Shown: one piece after another, positions 15,592 to 23,705 of the stretch | Layout of the letters: every line of letters starts with the position of its first letter | Position numbering within the stretch: position 1 is the stretch's first letter | DNA from: MAG-121220-bin8 sp965655865 | GTDB lineage: Bacteria > Bacteroidota > Bacteroidia > Flavobacteriales > Flavobacteriaceae | NCBI GenBank assembly: GCA_965655865.1 | Contig: CBFHJJ010000004.1 | Span: 57,882 to 121,881, forward strand | DNA: 64,000 bases | Reading direction: 5' to 3' | Notes under the pieces: generated by a model | What the model saw: only the letters and a program-made list of their open reading frames with translations | Databases searched by the model: none | What the model was told of the DNA's origin: nothing | Made by a program: the position numbers and the translations under genes

Positions 15592-16290
15592 ATGAAAAAA
15601 AATATTTTGTTCATTGGAGGTTCATCCGGAATTGGATATGAAACTATTAAACAAATACATACTCAACATAACATTTATGTTGCTAGCAGAACTAATAATA
15701 ATTTTAAAGATTTAAATGTAAATCACATTAAATATGATGTTTTGTGCGATGAATTAAATTCTGAATCAATTCCTGAAGAGTTACATGGTTTTGTATACTG
15801 TCCTGGCAGTATTAACTTAAGACCTTTTAGAAGCTTAAAACTTAGCACATTTGAGGAAGATTTGAATATAAATTTTTTATCAATGGTAAAATCTCTTCAA
15901 AAAGTTATAAATAATCTAAAAAAATCTGGAAATTCCAGTGTTGTTTTATTCAGTACAGTTGCTGTAAAAGTTGGAATGCCGTTTCATACTAGCGTTTCAG
16001 CATCTAAAGGTGCAATTGAAGGTTTTGCCAGGTCATTAGCAGCTGAATATGCTCCAGGTTTAAGAGTTAATGTCATTGCACCGTCTCTAACAGATACTCC
16101 AATGGCTGAAAGATTTTTAAACAATGATTTAAAAAAAGAAAAAGTTGGAGAAAAGCATCCGCTAAAGAGGCACGGAAACCCTAATGATATAGCTAACACT
16201 GTTGTACATTTATTAAGTGACAACAGCTCATGGATTACTGGACAAATATTTGGAATAGATGGTGGAATGTCATCAATTAATCTCTCATAA
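15592..16290 (+). CDS. SDR-family protein lacking the catalytic tyrosine
   Basis: This 232-residue protein has the classical SDR fold. The dinucleotide motif GGSSGIG is at residues 9-15. CPG replaces the usual NAG at 70-72. FSTV near 120-123 supplies the active-site serine. The C-terminal GQIFGIDGGMSS block is normal. The YxxxK motif is altered: K139 is present but position 135 is Val (codon GTT at 15994-15996), reading VSASK. Without Tyr the standard hydride-transfer chemistry should fail, so it may be a binding or regulatory protein or use another acid. The ATG at 15592 is preferred over a TTG six codons upstream. It directly abuts the photolyase gene. Confidence 0.85.
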   Translation: MKKNILFIGGSSGIGYETIKQIHTQHNIYVASRTNNNFKDLNVNHIKYDVLCDELNSESIPEELHGFVYCPGSINLRPFRSLKLSTFEEDLNINFLSMVKSLQKVINNLKKSGNSSVVLFSTVAVKVGMPFHTSVSASKGAIEGFARSLAAEYAPGLRVNVIAPSLTDTPMAERFLNNDLKKEKVGEKHPLKRHGNPNDIANTVVHLLSDNSSWITGQIFGIDGGMSSINLS

Positions 16291-17589
16291 TTGAAAAAAG
16301 AAATTTCAATTTTTTGGTTTAGAAGAGATCTAAGAATAGATGACAATAAAGGTTTATACTATGCCTTAAAAGATAATGACTCAGTGCTTCCAATTTTTAT
16401 ATATGATAAAAACATATTAGATAAATTAAAAAAAATTGATCATAGAATTGATTATATAAATTATTCGATTTCAGAAATAAATAATTCACTTTCAAAAAAG
16501 AATAAGTCAATTTCTAGTTTTTATGGATATCCAAAGGAAGTTTTTTCTAAACTAATAAATAAGTTTGATGTAAAAAAAGTATATGTTAACAGGGATTACA
16601 CACCCTACTCAATCAAAAGAGATCTTGTTATCCAAAAATTGCTGGAAAATAATAAAATACAATTTTGCGATTTCAAAGATCATGTTTTGTTCGAAAAAAA
16701 TGAAATTGTAAAAGATGATGGAACACCTTATAAAGTATACACTCCTTTTTCAAAAAAATGGATTAATAAAATGAATGAACAAGGTGTTGCTAGTTATCCA
16801 TCAGAAAATTTAATTGATAAATTACTAATTAATAACAATGAATTTGAAACAAAATCTATTGGATTCACAAAATCTGAGATTAAGTATTTAAAAAGTGACA
16901 CGTCTAATGAAATAATTAAAAATTACGAATCAAAAAGAAATTTCCCAAGTTTTAACGGAACATCAAAAGCAGGTGTGCAATTAAGATTTGGAACTATTAG
17001 TACAAGAAAATTAATAACGAAAGCGTGTAAATCAAACAACAATACGTTTTTAAAAGAATTGATTTGGAGAGAGTTTTTTCAACAAATTCTTTATCATTTC
17101 CCAAAAACAGTTACAGAAAGTTTTAAACCAAAATATGAAAGAATAGAATGGTTAAATAATGAAAATGATTTCAAAAAATGGTGTAAAGGTAAAACTGGAT
17201 ACCCCTTAGTTGATGCTGGTATGAGAGAATTAAATAAAACTGGATTCATGCACAACAGAGTTAGAATGGTTGTAGGTAGCTTTTTATGTAAACATTTACT
17301 TATTGATTGGAGATGGGGAGAAGCATATTTTAGAGAAAAATTATTTGATTATGAGACTGCTAGTAATGTTGGTAATTGGCAATGGGTTGCAGGATGTGGT
17401 GTAGATGCAGCACCATACTTTAGAATATTTAATCCGCACGAGCAACTAAAAAAATTTGACAAACACTTTGAATACGTAAAAAAATGGGTTCCTGAATTTG
17501 AAAGCAATAAATATATAAATCAAATAGTAGATCATAAAAAAGCCAGAGAAAGATGTCTATCAACTTATAAAAAAGCTTTAAACAATTGA
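16291..17589 (+). CDS. phrB: Deoxyribodipyrimidine photolyase, CPD class I
   Basis: This 432-residue protein repairs UV cyclobutane dimers with blue light and FAD. The N-terminal alpha/beta antenna domain starts ISIFWFRRDLRIDDN. The FAD domain contains ELIWREFF, WCKGKTGYPLVDAGMREL and NWQWVAGCGVDAAPYFRIFNP. The photoreduction tryptophans align with the E. coli triad: W287 (in IEW), W340 (in DWRWGE) and W363 (in GNWQW). The start is a TTG immediately after the SDR stop. The stop overlaps the next TTG as TTGA, so the genes are coupled. Cryptochrome function without repair is possible but the motifs favour repair. Confidence 0.93.
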   Translation: MKKEISIFWFRRDLRIDDNKGLYYALKDNDSVLPIFIYDKNILDKLKKIDHRIDYINYSISEINNSLSKKNKSISSFYGYPKEVFSKLINKFDVKKVYVNRDYTPYSIKRDLVIQKLLENNKIQFCDFKDHVLFEKNEIVKDDGTPYKVYTPFSKKWINKMNEQGVASYPSENLIDKLLINNNEFETKSIGFTKSEIKYLKSDTSNEIIKNYESKRNFPSFNGTSKAGVQLRFGTISTRKLITKACKSNNNTFLKELIWREFFQQILYHFPKTVTESFKPKYERIEWLNNENDFKKWCKGKTGYPLVDAGMRELNKTGFMHNRVRMVVGSFLCKHLLIDWRWGEAYFREKLFDYETASNVGNWQWVAGCGVDAAPYFRIFNPHEQLKKFDKHFEYVKKWVPEFESNKYINQIVDHKKARERCLSTYKKALNN

Positions 17590-19055
17590 ATATAAATTTA
17601 ATTTTTCCAAACCAACTTTTCGAGGAAAGTACAATCTTAGAGAACTCGAACACAACTTTTTTAATTGAAGAATATTTGTTTTTTAATCAATACAAATTTC
17701 ACAAGCAAAAAATATTATTTCATAGAGATTCTATGATAAATTATTATAGTTATTTAAAAGGCAAAGGGAAAAATGTAAAATATATAAATTCATTCGACAA
17801 TGAATCCGATGTAAGAGTTTTTCTAAAAAATATTAATATTAAAGAGATTAATATTTATAATCCTGTCGATAATTGGTTAGAAAAAAGAATTATTTCTTCC
17901 TGTTTAAAAGAAAAAATAAATATAAATATTCATGAAAATCCTCTATTTCTTACTAAAAAAAGTGAGTTGATTCCTTTTTTTAGTCCGACTAAAAAAAAAC
18001 TTTTTCAAACGTCCTTTTATAAAAATCAGAGAATTAAATTTAGTGTGCTTTTAGATAATGAAAACAAACCAGAGGGAGGTAAATGGACATATGATGATTT
18101 AAATAGAAAGAAATACCCAAAAAATAAACATACCCCAATTATAGATTATACCTTTTTAAATAGTAAAAGTCACAATGATTCATTAAAATATGTTTCTAAG
18201 TATTTTTCTAAAAATTATGGAGAATTAAATAGTTCTCAATTATATCCTACAGATTTTAAAACATCCAAAAAATGGTTTTCAAATTTTCTAAATACCAGAT
18301 ACAATGAATTTGGAACTTATGAAGATGCTATATTAATAAAAGAATCTATAATAAACCACAGTATTTTATCTCCTTTGATAAATTCAGGTTTATTAAACCC
18401 AAAATATGTATTAGAAGAATCAATAAATTTCTATAAAAAAAATAATATCCCATTGAATTCTGTGGAAGGATTTATTAGACAAATAATTGGATGGAGAGAA
18501 TTTATAAGAGGTGTGTATGTATGTAAAGGGTCAGAGGAAAGAACTAAGAATTATTGGAACTTTAAAAGAAAGATTCCAAAATCATTTTATACTGGATCTA
18601 CTGGAATAGACCCTGTTGATGATACCATTAAGAAAGTTAACAAATCTGGATATGCAAATCATATAGAACGGCTTATGATTTTGGGAAATTTTATGGTTTT
18701 ATGTGAATTTGACCCTGATGAAGTATACAAATGGTTTATGGAACTTTTTATAGATTCTTATGACTGGGTTATGGTTCCTAACGTATATGGTATGAGTCAA
18801 TTCGCTGATGGAGGACTTATGTCTACGAAACCCTATATAAGCAGCAGCAATTATATAATTAAAATGAGTGACTACAAGAAAGGTGATTGGAGTGAAATTT
18901 GGGATGGTTTGTTTTGGTCATTTATGGACAAGCAAAGAGAGTTTTTTAAAAAAAATCCTAGAATGAGAATGCTTTTAAGTAGTTATGACAAAATGGATGT
19001 ACTAAAAAAAGAGAAGTTACTTTTAGATGCGGATAATTTTATAAAAAATTTATGA
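17586..19055 (+). CDS. Cryptochrome/photolyase-related protein of the PhrB/CryB type, without FeS ligands
   Basis: This 489-residue protein matches the bacterial (6-4) photolyase/CryB family. Marks are IRQIIGWREFIRGVY (298-311), YANHIERLMILGNFM (356-370), and the MSQFADGGLMSTKPYISS core (403-420). Family members bind a 4Fe-4S cluster through four Cys (C350, C438, C441 and C454 in Agrobacterium PhrB). Here the corresponding positions are P343, K431 and D434. The 88-residue spacing from the first to the second is kept, and the fourth lies in IWDGLFW without Cys. FAD and a second antenna may still bind. The TTG start overlaps phrB by four bases. It may repair (6-4) products or act as a light sensor. 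Confidence 0.85.
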   Translation: MNINLIFPNQLFEESTILENSNTTFLIEEYLFFNQYKFHKQKILFHRDSMINYYSYLKGKGKNVKYINSFDNESDVRVFLKNINIKEINIYNPVDNWLEKRIISSCLKEKININIHENPLFLTKKSELIPFFSPTKKKLFQTSFYKNQRIKFSVLLDNENKPEGGKWTYDDLNRKKYPKNKHTPIIDYTFLNSKSHNDSLKYVSKYFSKNYGELNSSQLYPTDFKTSKKWFSNFLNTRYNEFGTYEDAILIKESIINHSILSPLINSGLLNPKYVLEESINFYKKNNIPLNSVEGFIRQIIGWREFIRGVYVCKGSEERTKNYWNFKRKIPKSFYTGSTGIDPVDDTIKKVNKSGYANHIERLMILGNFMVLCEFDPDEVYKWFMELFIDSYDWVMVPNVYGMSQFADGGLMSTKPYISSSNYIIKMSDYKKGDWSEIWDGLFWSFMDKQREFFKKNPRMRMLLSSYDKMDVLKKEKLLLDADNFIKNL

Positions 19056-19056
19056 T

Positions 19057-19332
19057 ATGAATAAACTTGATCTTATTCAAATTGATAGAATTATAGAAAT
19101 GGCTTGGGAAGACAGAACTCCTTTTGAAGCTATCAATTTTCAATTTGGTCTAAATGAAAAAGAAGTCATCACACTGATGAGAAGAGAGATGAAATCAAAA
19201 AGTTTTGCAATGTGGAGAAAAAGAGTTCAAGGAAGAAAAACAAAACATCTTAAACTAAGAGACAACACTGTTAATAGATTTAAATGCACTAGGCAAAGGT
19301 CTACAGGAAATAAAATATCAAAGAGAAATTAA
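19057..19332 (+). CDS. TIGR03643 / DUF2805 family protein
   Basis: This 91-residue protein matches the small family usually found next to photolyases: MNKLDLIQIDRIIEMAWEDR, then PFEAINFQFGLNEKEVITLMRREM at residues 22-45, which looks like a helix-turn-helix. The rest (residues 45-91) is rich in Lys and Arg (KSKSFAMWRKRVQGRKTKHLKLRD). Nucleic-acid binding is likely, but the function is not known. It lies 1 bp after the FeS-less photolyase homologue, as the last gene of the operon. Its stop overlaps the convergent murA stop by four bases (TTAA). Confidence 0.85.
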   Translation: MNKLDLIQIDRIIEMAWEDRTPFEAINFQFGLNEKEVITLMRREMKSKSFAMWRKRVQGRKTKHLKLRDNTVNRFKCTRQRSTGNKISKRN

Positions 19333-20636
19333 ATTCTTTCGATTTTTGCTCCAAGAGCTCTTAATCTTCGATCTATATTCTCGTATCCTCTATCAATTTG
19401 TTCAATGTTGTGGATAACACTTTCTCCTGTAGCTGAAAGTGCAGCTATTAGCAATGAAATACCCGCTCTTATATCAGGAGATACCATCGTAGTAGCCTTT
19501 AATCGTGATTTAAAATCATGACCGATTACATTTGCTCTGTGAGGATCACACAAAATTATTTTAGCTCCCATATCAATTAATTTATCAACAAAAAACAATC
19601 TGCTTTCAAACATTTTTTGATGAATCAAAACACTTCCTCTTGCTTGCGTAGCAACTACTAAGACAATACTTAATAAATCGGGTGTAAATCCAGGCCAAGG
19701 GGCATCAGAAACAGTTAGTACAGATCCGTCAATATAATTTTGAATTTCATAGCCATCTTTATGTTCGTCAATAAAAATATCATCATTACGTTTTTCTATC
19801 TTTATACCTAGCTTTCTAAAAACGTTTGGTATTTGACCAAGGTTTTTCCAACTAACATTTTTTATAGTAATTTGACTTTTAGTCATAGCTGCCAAACCTA
19901 TCCAACTTCCAATTTCAATCATATCTGGCAAAACTTTATGAACGCAGCCTTTTAAAGTTTTAACTCCATTTACAATCAATAAATTTGAACCAACTCCAGA
20001 AATATTTGCACCCATAGCTTGTAACATTTTACAAAGCTGTTGTATATAGGGTTCACAAGCTGCATTATAAATTTCAGTTTTTCCTGTAGCTAAAACAGAT
20101 GCCATCAATACATTAGCGGTTCCTGTAACAGATGCCTGATCAAGTAAAATAAACGAACCTTTTAGCTCTTTAGCTTCAACCCCGTAAAAATATTCTTCTT
20201 TGTTATATCTGAACGAAGCTCCAAGTTTTATTAAGCCTAGAAAATGAGTATCTAATCTTCTTCTACCAATTTTATCACCACCGGGTTTAGGAATATAACC
20301 TTTTCCAAATCTAGCTAAAAGAGGCCCAACAATCATAATCGATCCTCTTAAGCTACTTCCTTTGGTTTTAAATTCTTTAGAACTTAAGTAATCAACATTA
20401 ACATCATCTGCTTGGAATGAGTATTTATTTTTATTAATTCTAATTACTTTAACTCCTAAGGAACTTAATAAATCGATTAATTTTAAAACATCAATAATTT
20501 CAGGAATATTTTCGATTACAATTTTCTCTTTTGTAAGTAAACAAGCACAAATAACCTGTAATGCTTCGTTTTTTGCTCCCTGAGGAATTACATCTCCTTT
20601 TAATTTAACACCACCTTGTATTGAAAAAGTACCCAT
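19329..20636 (-). CDS. murA: UDP-N-acetylglucosamine 1-carboxyvinyltransferase
   Basis: This 435-residue enzyme transfers enolpyruvate from PEP to UDP-GlcNAc, the first committed step of peptidoglycan synthesis. Family blocks include GGVKLKGDVIPQGAKNEAL at the N-terminus and PDLLSIVLVVATQARG and SPDIRAGISLLIAAL near the C-terminus. The PEP loop reads PGGDKIGRRRLD, so the Cys115 position of E. coli is Asp121 here (codon at 20274-20276). That change gives natural fosfomycin resistance in other bacteria. It is 11 bp downstream of the DUF4290 gene, a pairing conserved in Bacteroidota. Confidence 0.96.
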   Translation of the reverse strand: MGTFSIQGGVKLKGDVIPQGAKNEALQVICACLLTKEKIVIENIPEIIDVLKLIDLLSSLGVKVIRINKNKYSFQADDVNVDYLSSKEFKTKGSSLRGSIMIVGPLLARFGKGYIPKPGGDKIGRRRLDTHFLGLIKLGASFRYNKEEYFYGVEAKELKGSFILLDQASVTGTANVLMASVLATGKTEIYNAACEPYIQQLCKMLQAMGANISGVGSNLLIVNGVKTLKGCVHKVLPDMIEIGSWIGLAAMTKSQITIKNVSWKNLGQIPNVFRKLGIKIEKRNDDIFIDEHKDGYEIQNYIDGSVLTVSDAPWPGFTPDLLSIVLVVATQARGSVLIHQKMFESRLFFVDKLIDMGAKIILCDPHRANVIGHDFKSRLKATTMVSPDIRAGISLLIAALSATGESVIHNIEQIDRGYENIDRRLRALGAKIERI

Positions 20637-20647
20637 TTTAAAAGCAA

Positions 20648-21301
20648 TTAATTATTATTTCTTTTTTTAAAATTTCGATAATGCTTTTTATTGTTTTTAT
20701 GAACAGGTGTTTTACCAAATTTTTTATTTGTAAGCTTAATCAAATTTTGAGAATCAGATAATGGTTTATTATCAGAGGAATAAATTATTTTTCCGTTTGA
20801 AAGCTCATTTAAATGATTAAATATTACATCATCTTCTACTGTATCTTTATTCCAATTTAAAAAACACTTTTTCATGTGATTTGCTATCACATAAATAAGT
20901 TCTTTTTTCATATCTCCTTCTTCCCAGTTTACAGCAATATCTATCATTCGTTTAATATTATTTCCATAAAAACGATATTTAGGAAAATTCTGGGGATATT
21001 TTAATTTATCAGGCCTCTGATTAAATACCTCTTTGGAGGGAAGAGGATATGGACAATCAATGTCTAAGGCAAAGTCAGACATAATAAATAATTGATCCCA
21101 TAGTTTATGTTGAAATTCAGGGACATCTCTTAAATGAGGGTTCATATTTCCCATTACACCAATAATTGCTTTTGCCAAATTACTTCGATCAGCTCTGTTT
21201 TCACAGGCTAAAGCTTGGTCAATCATCTTGTGTAAATGTCTTCCATATTCTGGAATTATAAGTTTAGTGCGTTCCGTGTTATATTGTAAGTTATCTATCA
21301 A
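20648..21301 (-). CDS. DUF4290 protein
   Basis: This 217-residue protein belongs to the Bacteroidota-specific DUF4290 family, seen from LQYNTERTKLIIPEYGRHLHKMIDQAL near the start and RYFGN-like YRFYGNNIKRMIDIAVNWEEG in the middle. The C-terminal 25 residues are lysine-, asparagine- and histidine-rich. The function is unknown. The only sensible start is a TTG at 21299-21301. It precedes murA by 11 bp, so it shares that transcript. A -7 box lies at 21332-21339. Confidence 0.85.
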   Translation of the reverse strand: MIDNLQYNTERTKLIIPEYGRHLHKMIDQALACENRADRSNLAKAIIGVMGNMNPHLRDVPEFQHKLWDQLFIMSDFALDIDCPYPLPSKEVFNQRPDKLKYPQNFPKYRFYGNNIKRMIDIAVNWEEGDMKKELIYVIANHMKKCFLNWNKDTVEDDVIFNHLNELSNGKIIYSSDNKPLSDSQNLIKLTNKKFGKTPVHKNNKKHYRNFKKRNNN

Positions 21302-21331
21302 TGTTCGGGTAATTTAAAAAATGAAGTTTAA

Positions 21332-21339
21332 CAAATTTA
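21332..21339 (-). promoter_or_regulatory. Candidate -7 box for the DUF4290-murA operon
   Basis: The plus strand reads CAAATTTA (minus TAAATTTG), a match to TAnnTTTG. The leader to the TTG start would be about 27 bases. No -33 TTTG is seen at 19-20 bp, so it is moderate. The box lies in the short gap before DUF493. Confidence 0.42.
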
Positions 21340-21350
21340 ATAAAATTAAA

Positions 21351-21638
21351 TCATAATGAAATTATTCCTTCAATCTTTGAAGCTAATTTATATTTTTTTA
21401 TGATAATACTAGGTGATTTCATTTTTGCTGTGATCGAATAGCTTGTAAATTTATTATTTGAGGAAGTTCTAGACGAAATTTTAATATTTTCAATATCAGC
21501 AAAAACAGATTTAAGTTGATCAAAATTTTTAGTCTCAGACTTAACAATGAACTTAAACCTATATATACTAGGCCATTTAGAAGATTCAGACAATTGCTTT
21601 TCTAATCTTTCATAAAAACTTTTATTATCATCAATCAC
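21351..21638 (-). CDS. DUF493 protein (YbeD-like)
   Basis: This 95-residue protein is a YbeD/DUF493 fold: FYERLEKQLSESSKWPSIYRFKFIVK at the N-terminus, and a ferredoxin-like alternation of strands and helices to the end (KYTSYSITAKM-like SYSITAKMKSP). The biochemical role is unknown. The only start that keeps the conserved N-terminus is a GTG at 21636-21638. The -7 box at 21643-21650 is so close that the mRNA would be leaderless or nearly so. Confidence 0.8.
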   Translation of the reverse strand: MIDDNKSFYERLEKQLSESSKWPSIYRFKFIVKSETKNFDQLKSVFADIENIKISSRTSSNNKFTSYSITAKMKSPSIIIKKYKLASKIEGIISL

Positions 21639-21642
21639 GGTA

Positions 21643-21650
21643 CAAATATA
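21643..21650 (-). promoter_or_regulatory. Candidate -7 box giving a leaderless DUF493 mRNA
   Basis: The plus strand reads CAAATATA (minus TATATTTG), a full TAnnTTTG match. It ends only 4 bp upstream of the GTG start of DUF493, so transcription would begin at or within a base or two of the start codon. Confidence 0.5.
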
Positions 21651-21691
21651 TGCAGAAAGTACTATTAATTGTTTATTTTGCAGTTCATATT

Positions 21692-22222
21692 ATGAATAAA
21701 AAAATATTAATAACTGGTGGTCCTGGAACAGGAAAAACTGAACTTATAAAAGGATTAGAAAAACAAGGTTTTAATTGTGAAAAAGAAATTAGTAGAGAAA
21801 TTACAGAGAATGAGCAGAAAAAAGGAGTTGAGCAGTTTTTTTTAAAAGACCCAATTGAGTTTAGTAAGAGGTTAATGGTTTTAAGATCAAATCAATATAA
21901 GAAAATTCAAAATGAAGAATATACATTTTTTGACAGAGGAGTACATGAGATAATTGCTTATTTAAATTTTATAAAAATTAAATATGATGATTTTTTTATT
22001 GAAAGAGCAAAAGAAATAGTTTATGATAAAATTTTCATTCTTCCACCATGGAAAGAAATTTATGTAAATGATTCACAGCGTTATGAAAGCTTTGAACAAT
22101 GTAAGCAAATTCATAGTGAAATAGTTAAAATTTACAAGGATTTTGAGATAGAAATTATTACCCTTGAAAAAGATAGTGTAAAACAGAGAATCAACTCCAT
22201 ATTAAAATTATTAAAAGAATAA
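21692..22222 (+). CDS. NadR-like P-loop ATPase (AAA_28)
   Basis: This 176-residue protein has Walker A GGPGTGKTEL at about residues 9-18, then EKEISREITENEQ, DRGVHEIIAYL and FILPPWKEIYVNDSQRYESFEQC. These match the AAA_28/NadR-like kinase family (related to the nicotinamide riboside kinase domain). The substrate is unknown. I choose the ATG at 21692 because it places the P-loop at the N-terminus; an ATG-less extension to 21650 adds a hydrophobic stretch not typical of the family. fmt starts 2 bp after its stop. Confidence 0.78.
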   Translation: MNKKILITGGPGTGKTELIKGLEKQGFNCEKEISREITENEQKKGVEQFFLKDPIEFSKRLMVLRSNQYKKIQNEEYTFFDRGVHEIIAYLNFIKIKYDDFFIERAKEIVYDKIFILPPWKEIYVNDSQRYESFEQCKQIHSEIVKIYKDFEIEIITLEKDSVKQRINSILKLLKE

Positions 22223-22224
22223 TT

Positions 22225-23163
22225 ATGAATATTATATTTATGGGAACACCTGAATTTGCAGTTGAATGCTTAGACGTTCTGGTAAAATCTAACCATAATA
22301 TTATAGCAGTAGTAACTTCTGAAGACAAACCAGCTGGGAGGGGGAAAAAAATAAAAATATCTGAAATAAAAAAATATTCAATAAAAAATAAATTAAAAAT
22401 TCTACAACCTAGAAATTTAAAAGATTTCGATTTTATTAATAAAATAAAATTATTAAATCCTGATATTTTTATAGTTGTAGCATTTAGAATGCTTCCTAAA
22501 ATTTTATGGGAAATTCCAAAAAAGGGAACTATAAATTTGCACGCCTCATTATTACCGAACTTAAGAGGAGCTGCTCCGATACATTGGGCGATTATTAATG
22601 GGTTAAAAGAGACAGGTGTTTCTACATTTTATATAAATGAAAACATTGATTGTGGTGAAATTATAGAGCAAAAAAAGGTTTCAATTTTAGAAAATGAAAA
22701 TACTGGAGAATTATATAACAAATTAAAAAAAATTGGTGCTCTCACAATTCTTTCAACATTAGAAAAAATAAATAAAAAAGGTTTTAAAAGTATTAAACAA
22801 AAAGAAAGTACAGAATATTTAAAAGCTCCAAAATTAAATCGAGAAAACACAAAAATCGACTGGGGCAAGCCCTTGAACGAAGTTCATAATTTTATAAGAG
22901 GACTTAATCCTTATCCATCGGCATGGACTTCAATCAACGAAAATAAAAAAATATTGAAAATTTATAAATCAAGAAAGTACTCAGCCTTTATAAATAAAAA
23001 GCATAAACCTGGTACTATTATAATGAGTAAAAATACATTATTAATAACAACAGGCTCTGGAATGATAGAAGTATTAGAGTTAAAAATGGAAGGAAAAAAA
23101 ATGATGACTAATATAGAATTCAATAACGGATTCAAATCACTTAATAATACTAATTTAAGTTGA
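22225..23163 (+). CDS. fmt: Methionyl-tRNA formyltransferase
   Basis: This 312-residue enzyme formylates initiator Met-tRNA. N104 and H106 lie in INLHASLLPNLRGAAPIHWAI, and the Asp follows in NENIDCGEIIEQ. The N-terminus reads MGTPEFAVECLDVL, and the C-terminal tRNA-binding domain starts near residue 205. The length is normal. The stop overlaps the YqgE start as TTGA. Confidence 0.95.
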   Translation: MNIIFMGTPEFAVECLDVLVKSNHNIIAVVTSEDKPAGRGKKIKISEIKKYSIKNKLKILQPRNLKDFDFINKIKLLNPDIFIVVAFRMLPKILWEIPKKGTINLHASLLPNLRGAAPIHWAIINGLKETGVSTFYINENIDCGEIIEQKKVSILENENTGELYNKLKKIGALTILSTLEKINKKGFKSIKQKESTEYLKAPKLNRENTKIDWGKPLNEVHNFIRGLNPYPSAWTSINENKKILKIYKSRKYSAFINKKHKPGTIIMSKNTLLITTGSGMIEVLELKMEGKKMMTNIEFNNGFKSLNNTNLS

Positions 23164-23705
23164 AAAAAGGTTACGTTCTTTTTGCTGAACCAACAATTCA
23201 ACACGATTTAACTTTTAATCGATCAGTTATATTGATTGCTGAACAAAATGAATCTGGAACAGTTGGTTTTATTATAAATAAAAAATCCGATTACTCTACC
23301 GTAGACTTACTTCCAGAATTTAACATCAATTTTCCTATATATAATGGAGGACCAGTAGAGAAAGAAAATCTTTATTTTATACACAAAATTCCATCATTAA
23401 TAAAAAACTCTATTAAGATTAAAGACAATCTCTATTGGGGAGGGAACTTTGATATATTAGTAGAATTAATAAATGAAAATAAAATAAAAAAAAATGAAAT
23501 AAAATTTTTTTTAGGTTATTCTGGTTGGGAAAAGGAACAACTAAATAATGAAATAGAAAATAAGTCCTGGATTTTAGCTAAAAATGAGAATGTAGAAAAA
23601 TTACCTTTTCAAGAAAAAATTAGTATTTGGAAAGATAAACTCGAAAAAATTGGAGGTAAATATTTACTATGGTCTAATTCGCCTGAAAATCCGCAACATA
23701 ATTAA
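23160..23705 (+). CDS. YqgE/AlgH family protein
   Basis: This 181-residue protein has the UPF0301 signature: an N-terminal LFAEPTIQHDLTFNRSVILIAEQNESGTVGFIINK and the YNGGPVEKENLYFIHK loop, then FFLGYSGWEKEQLNNEI near residue 118. The family's role is unclear; some members were linked to alginate regulation. Its TTG start overlaps fmt by four bases. The tail overlaps the convergent aminotransferase by four bases. Confidence 0.85.
   Translation: MKKGYVLFAEPTIQHDLTFNRSVILIAEQNESGTVGFIINKKSDYSTVDLLPEFNINFPIYNGGPVEKENLYFIHKIPSLIKNSIKIKDNLYWGGNFDILVELINENKIKKNEIKFFLGYSGWEKEQLNNEIENKSWILAKNENVEKLPFQEKISIWKDKLEKIGGKYLLWSNSPENPQHN

Noticed and set aside
15984..16346. A 120-codon minus-strand frame across the SDR/phrB junction.
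   Set aside because: Both plus-strand genes are well supported by family motifs; this is an antisense shadow.
16291..17589. Possible loss of a Trp in the photolyase electron-transfer triad (F in TGFMHNR).
   Set aside because: That position is not part of the triad. The triad residues map to W287, W340 and W363, and all are present.
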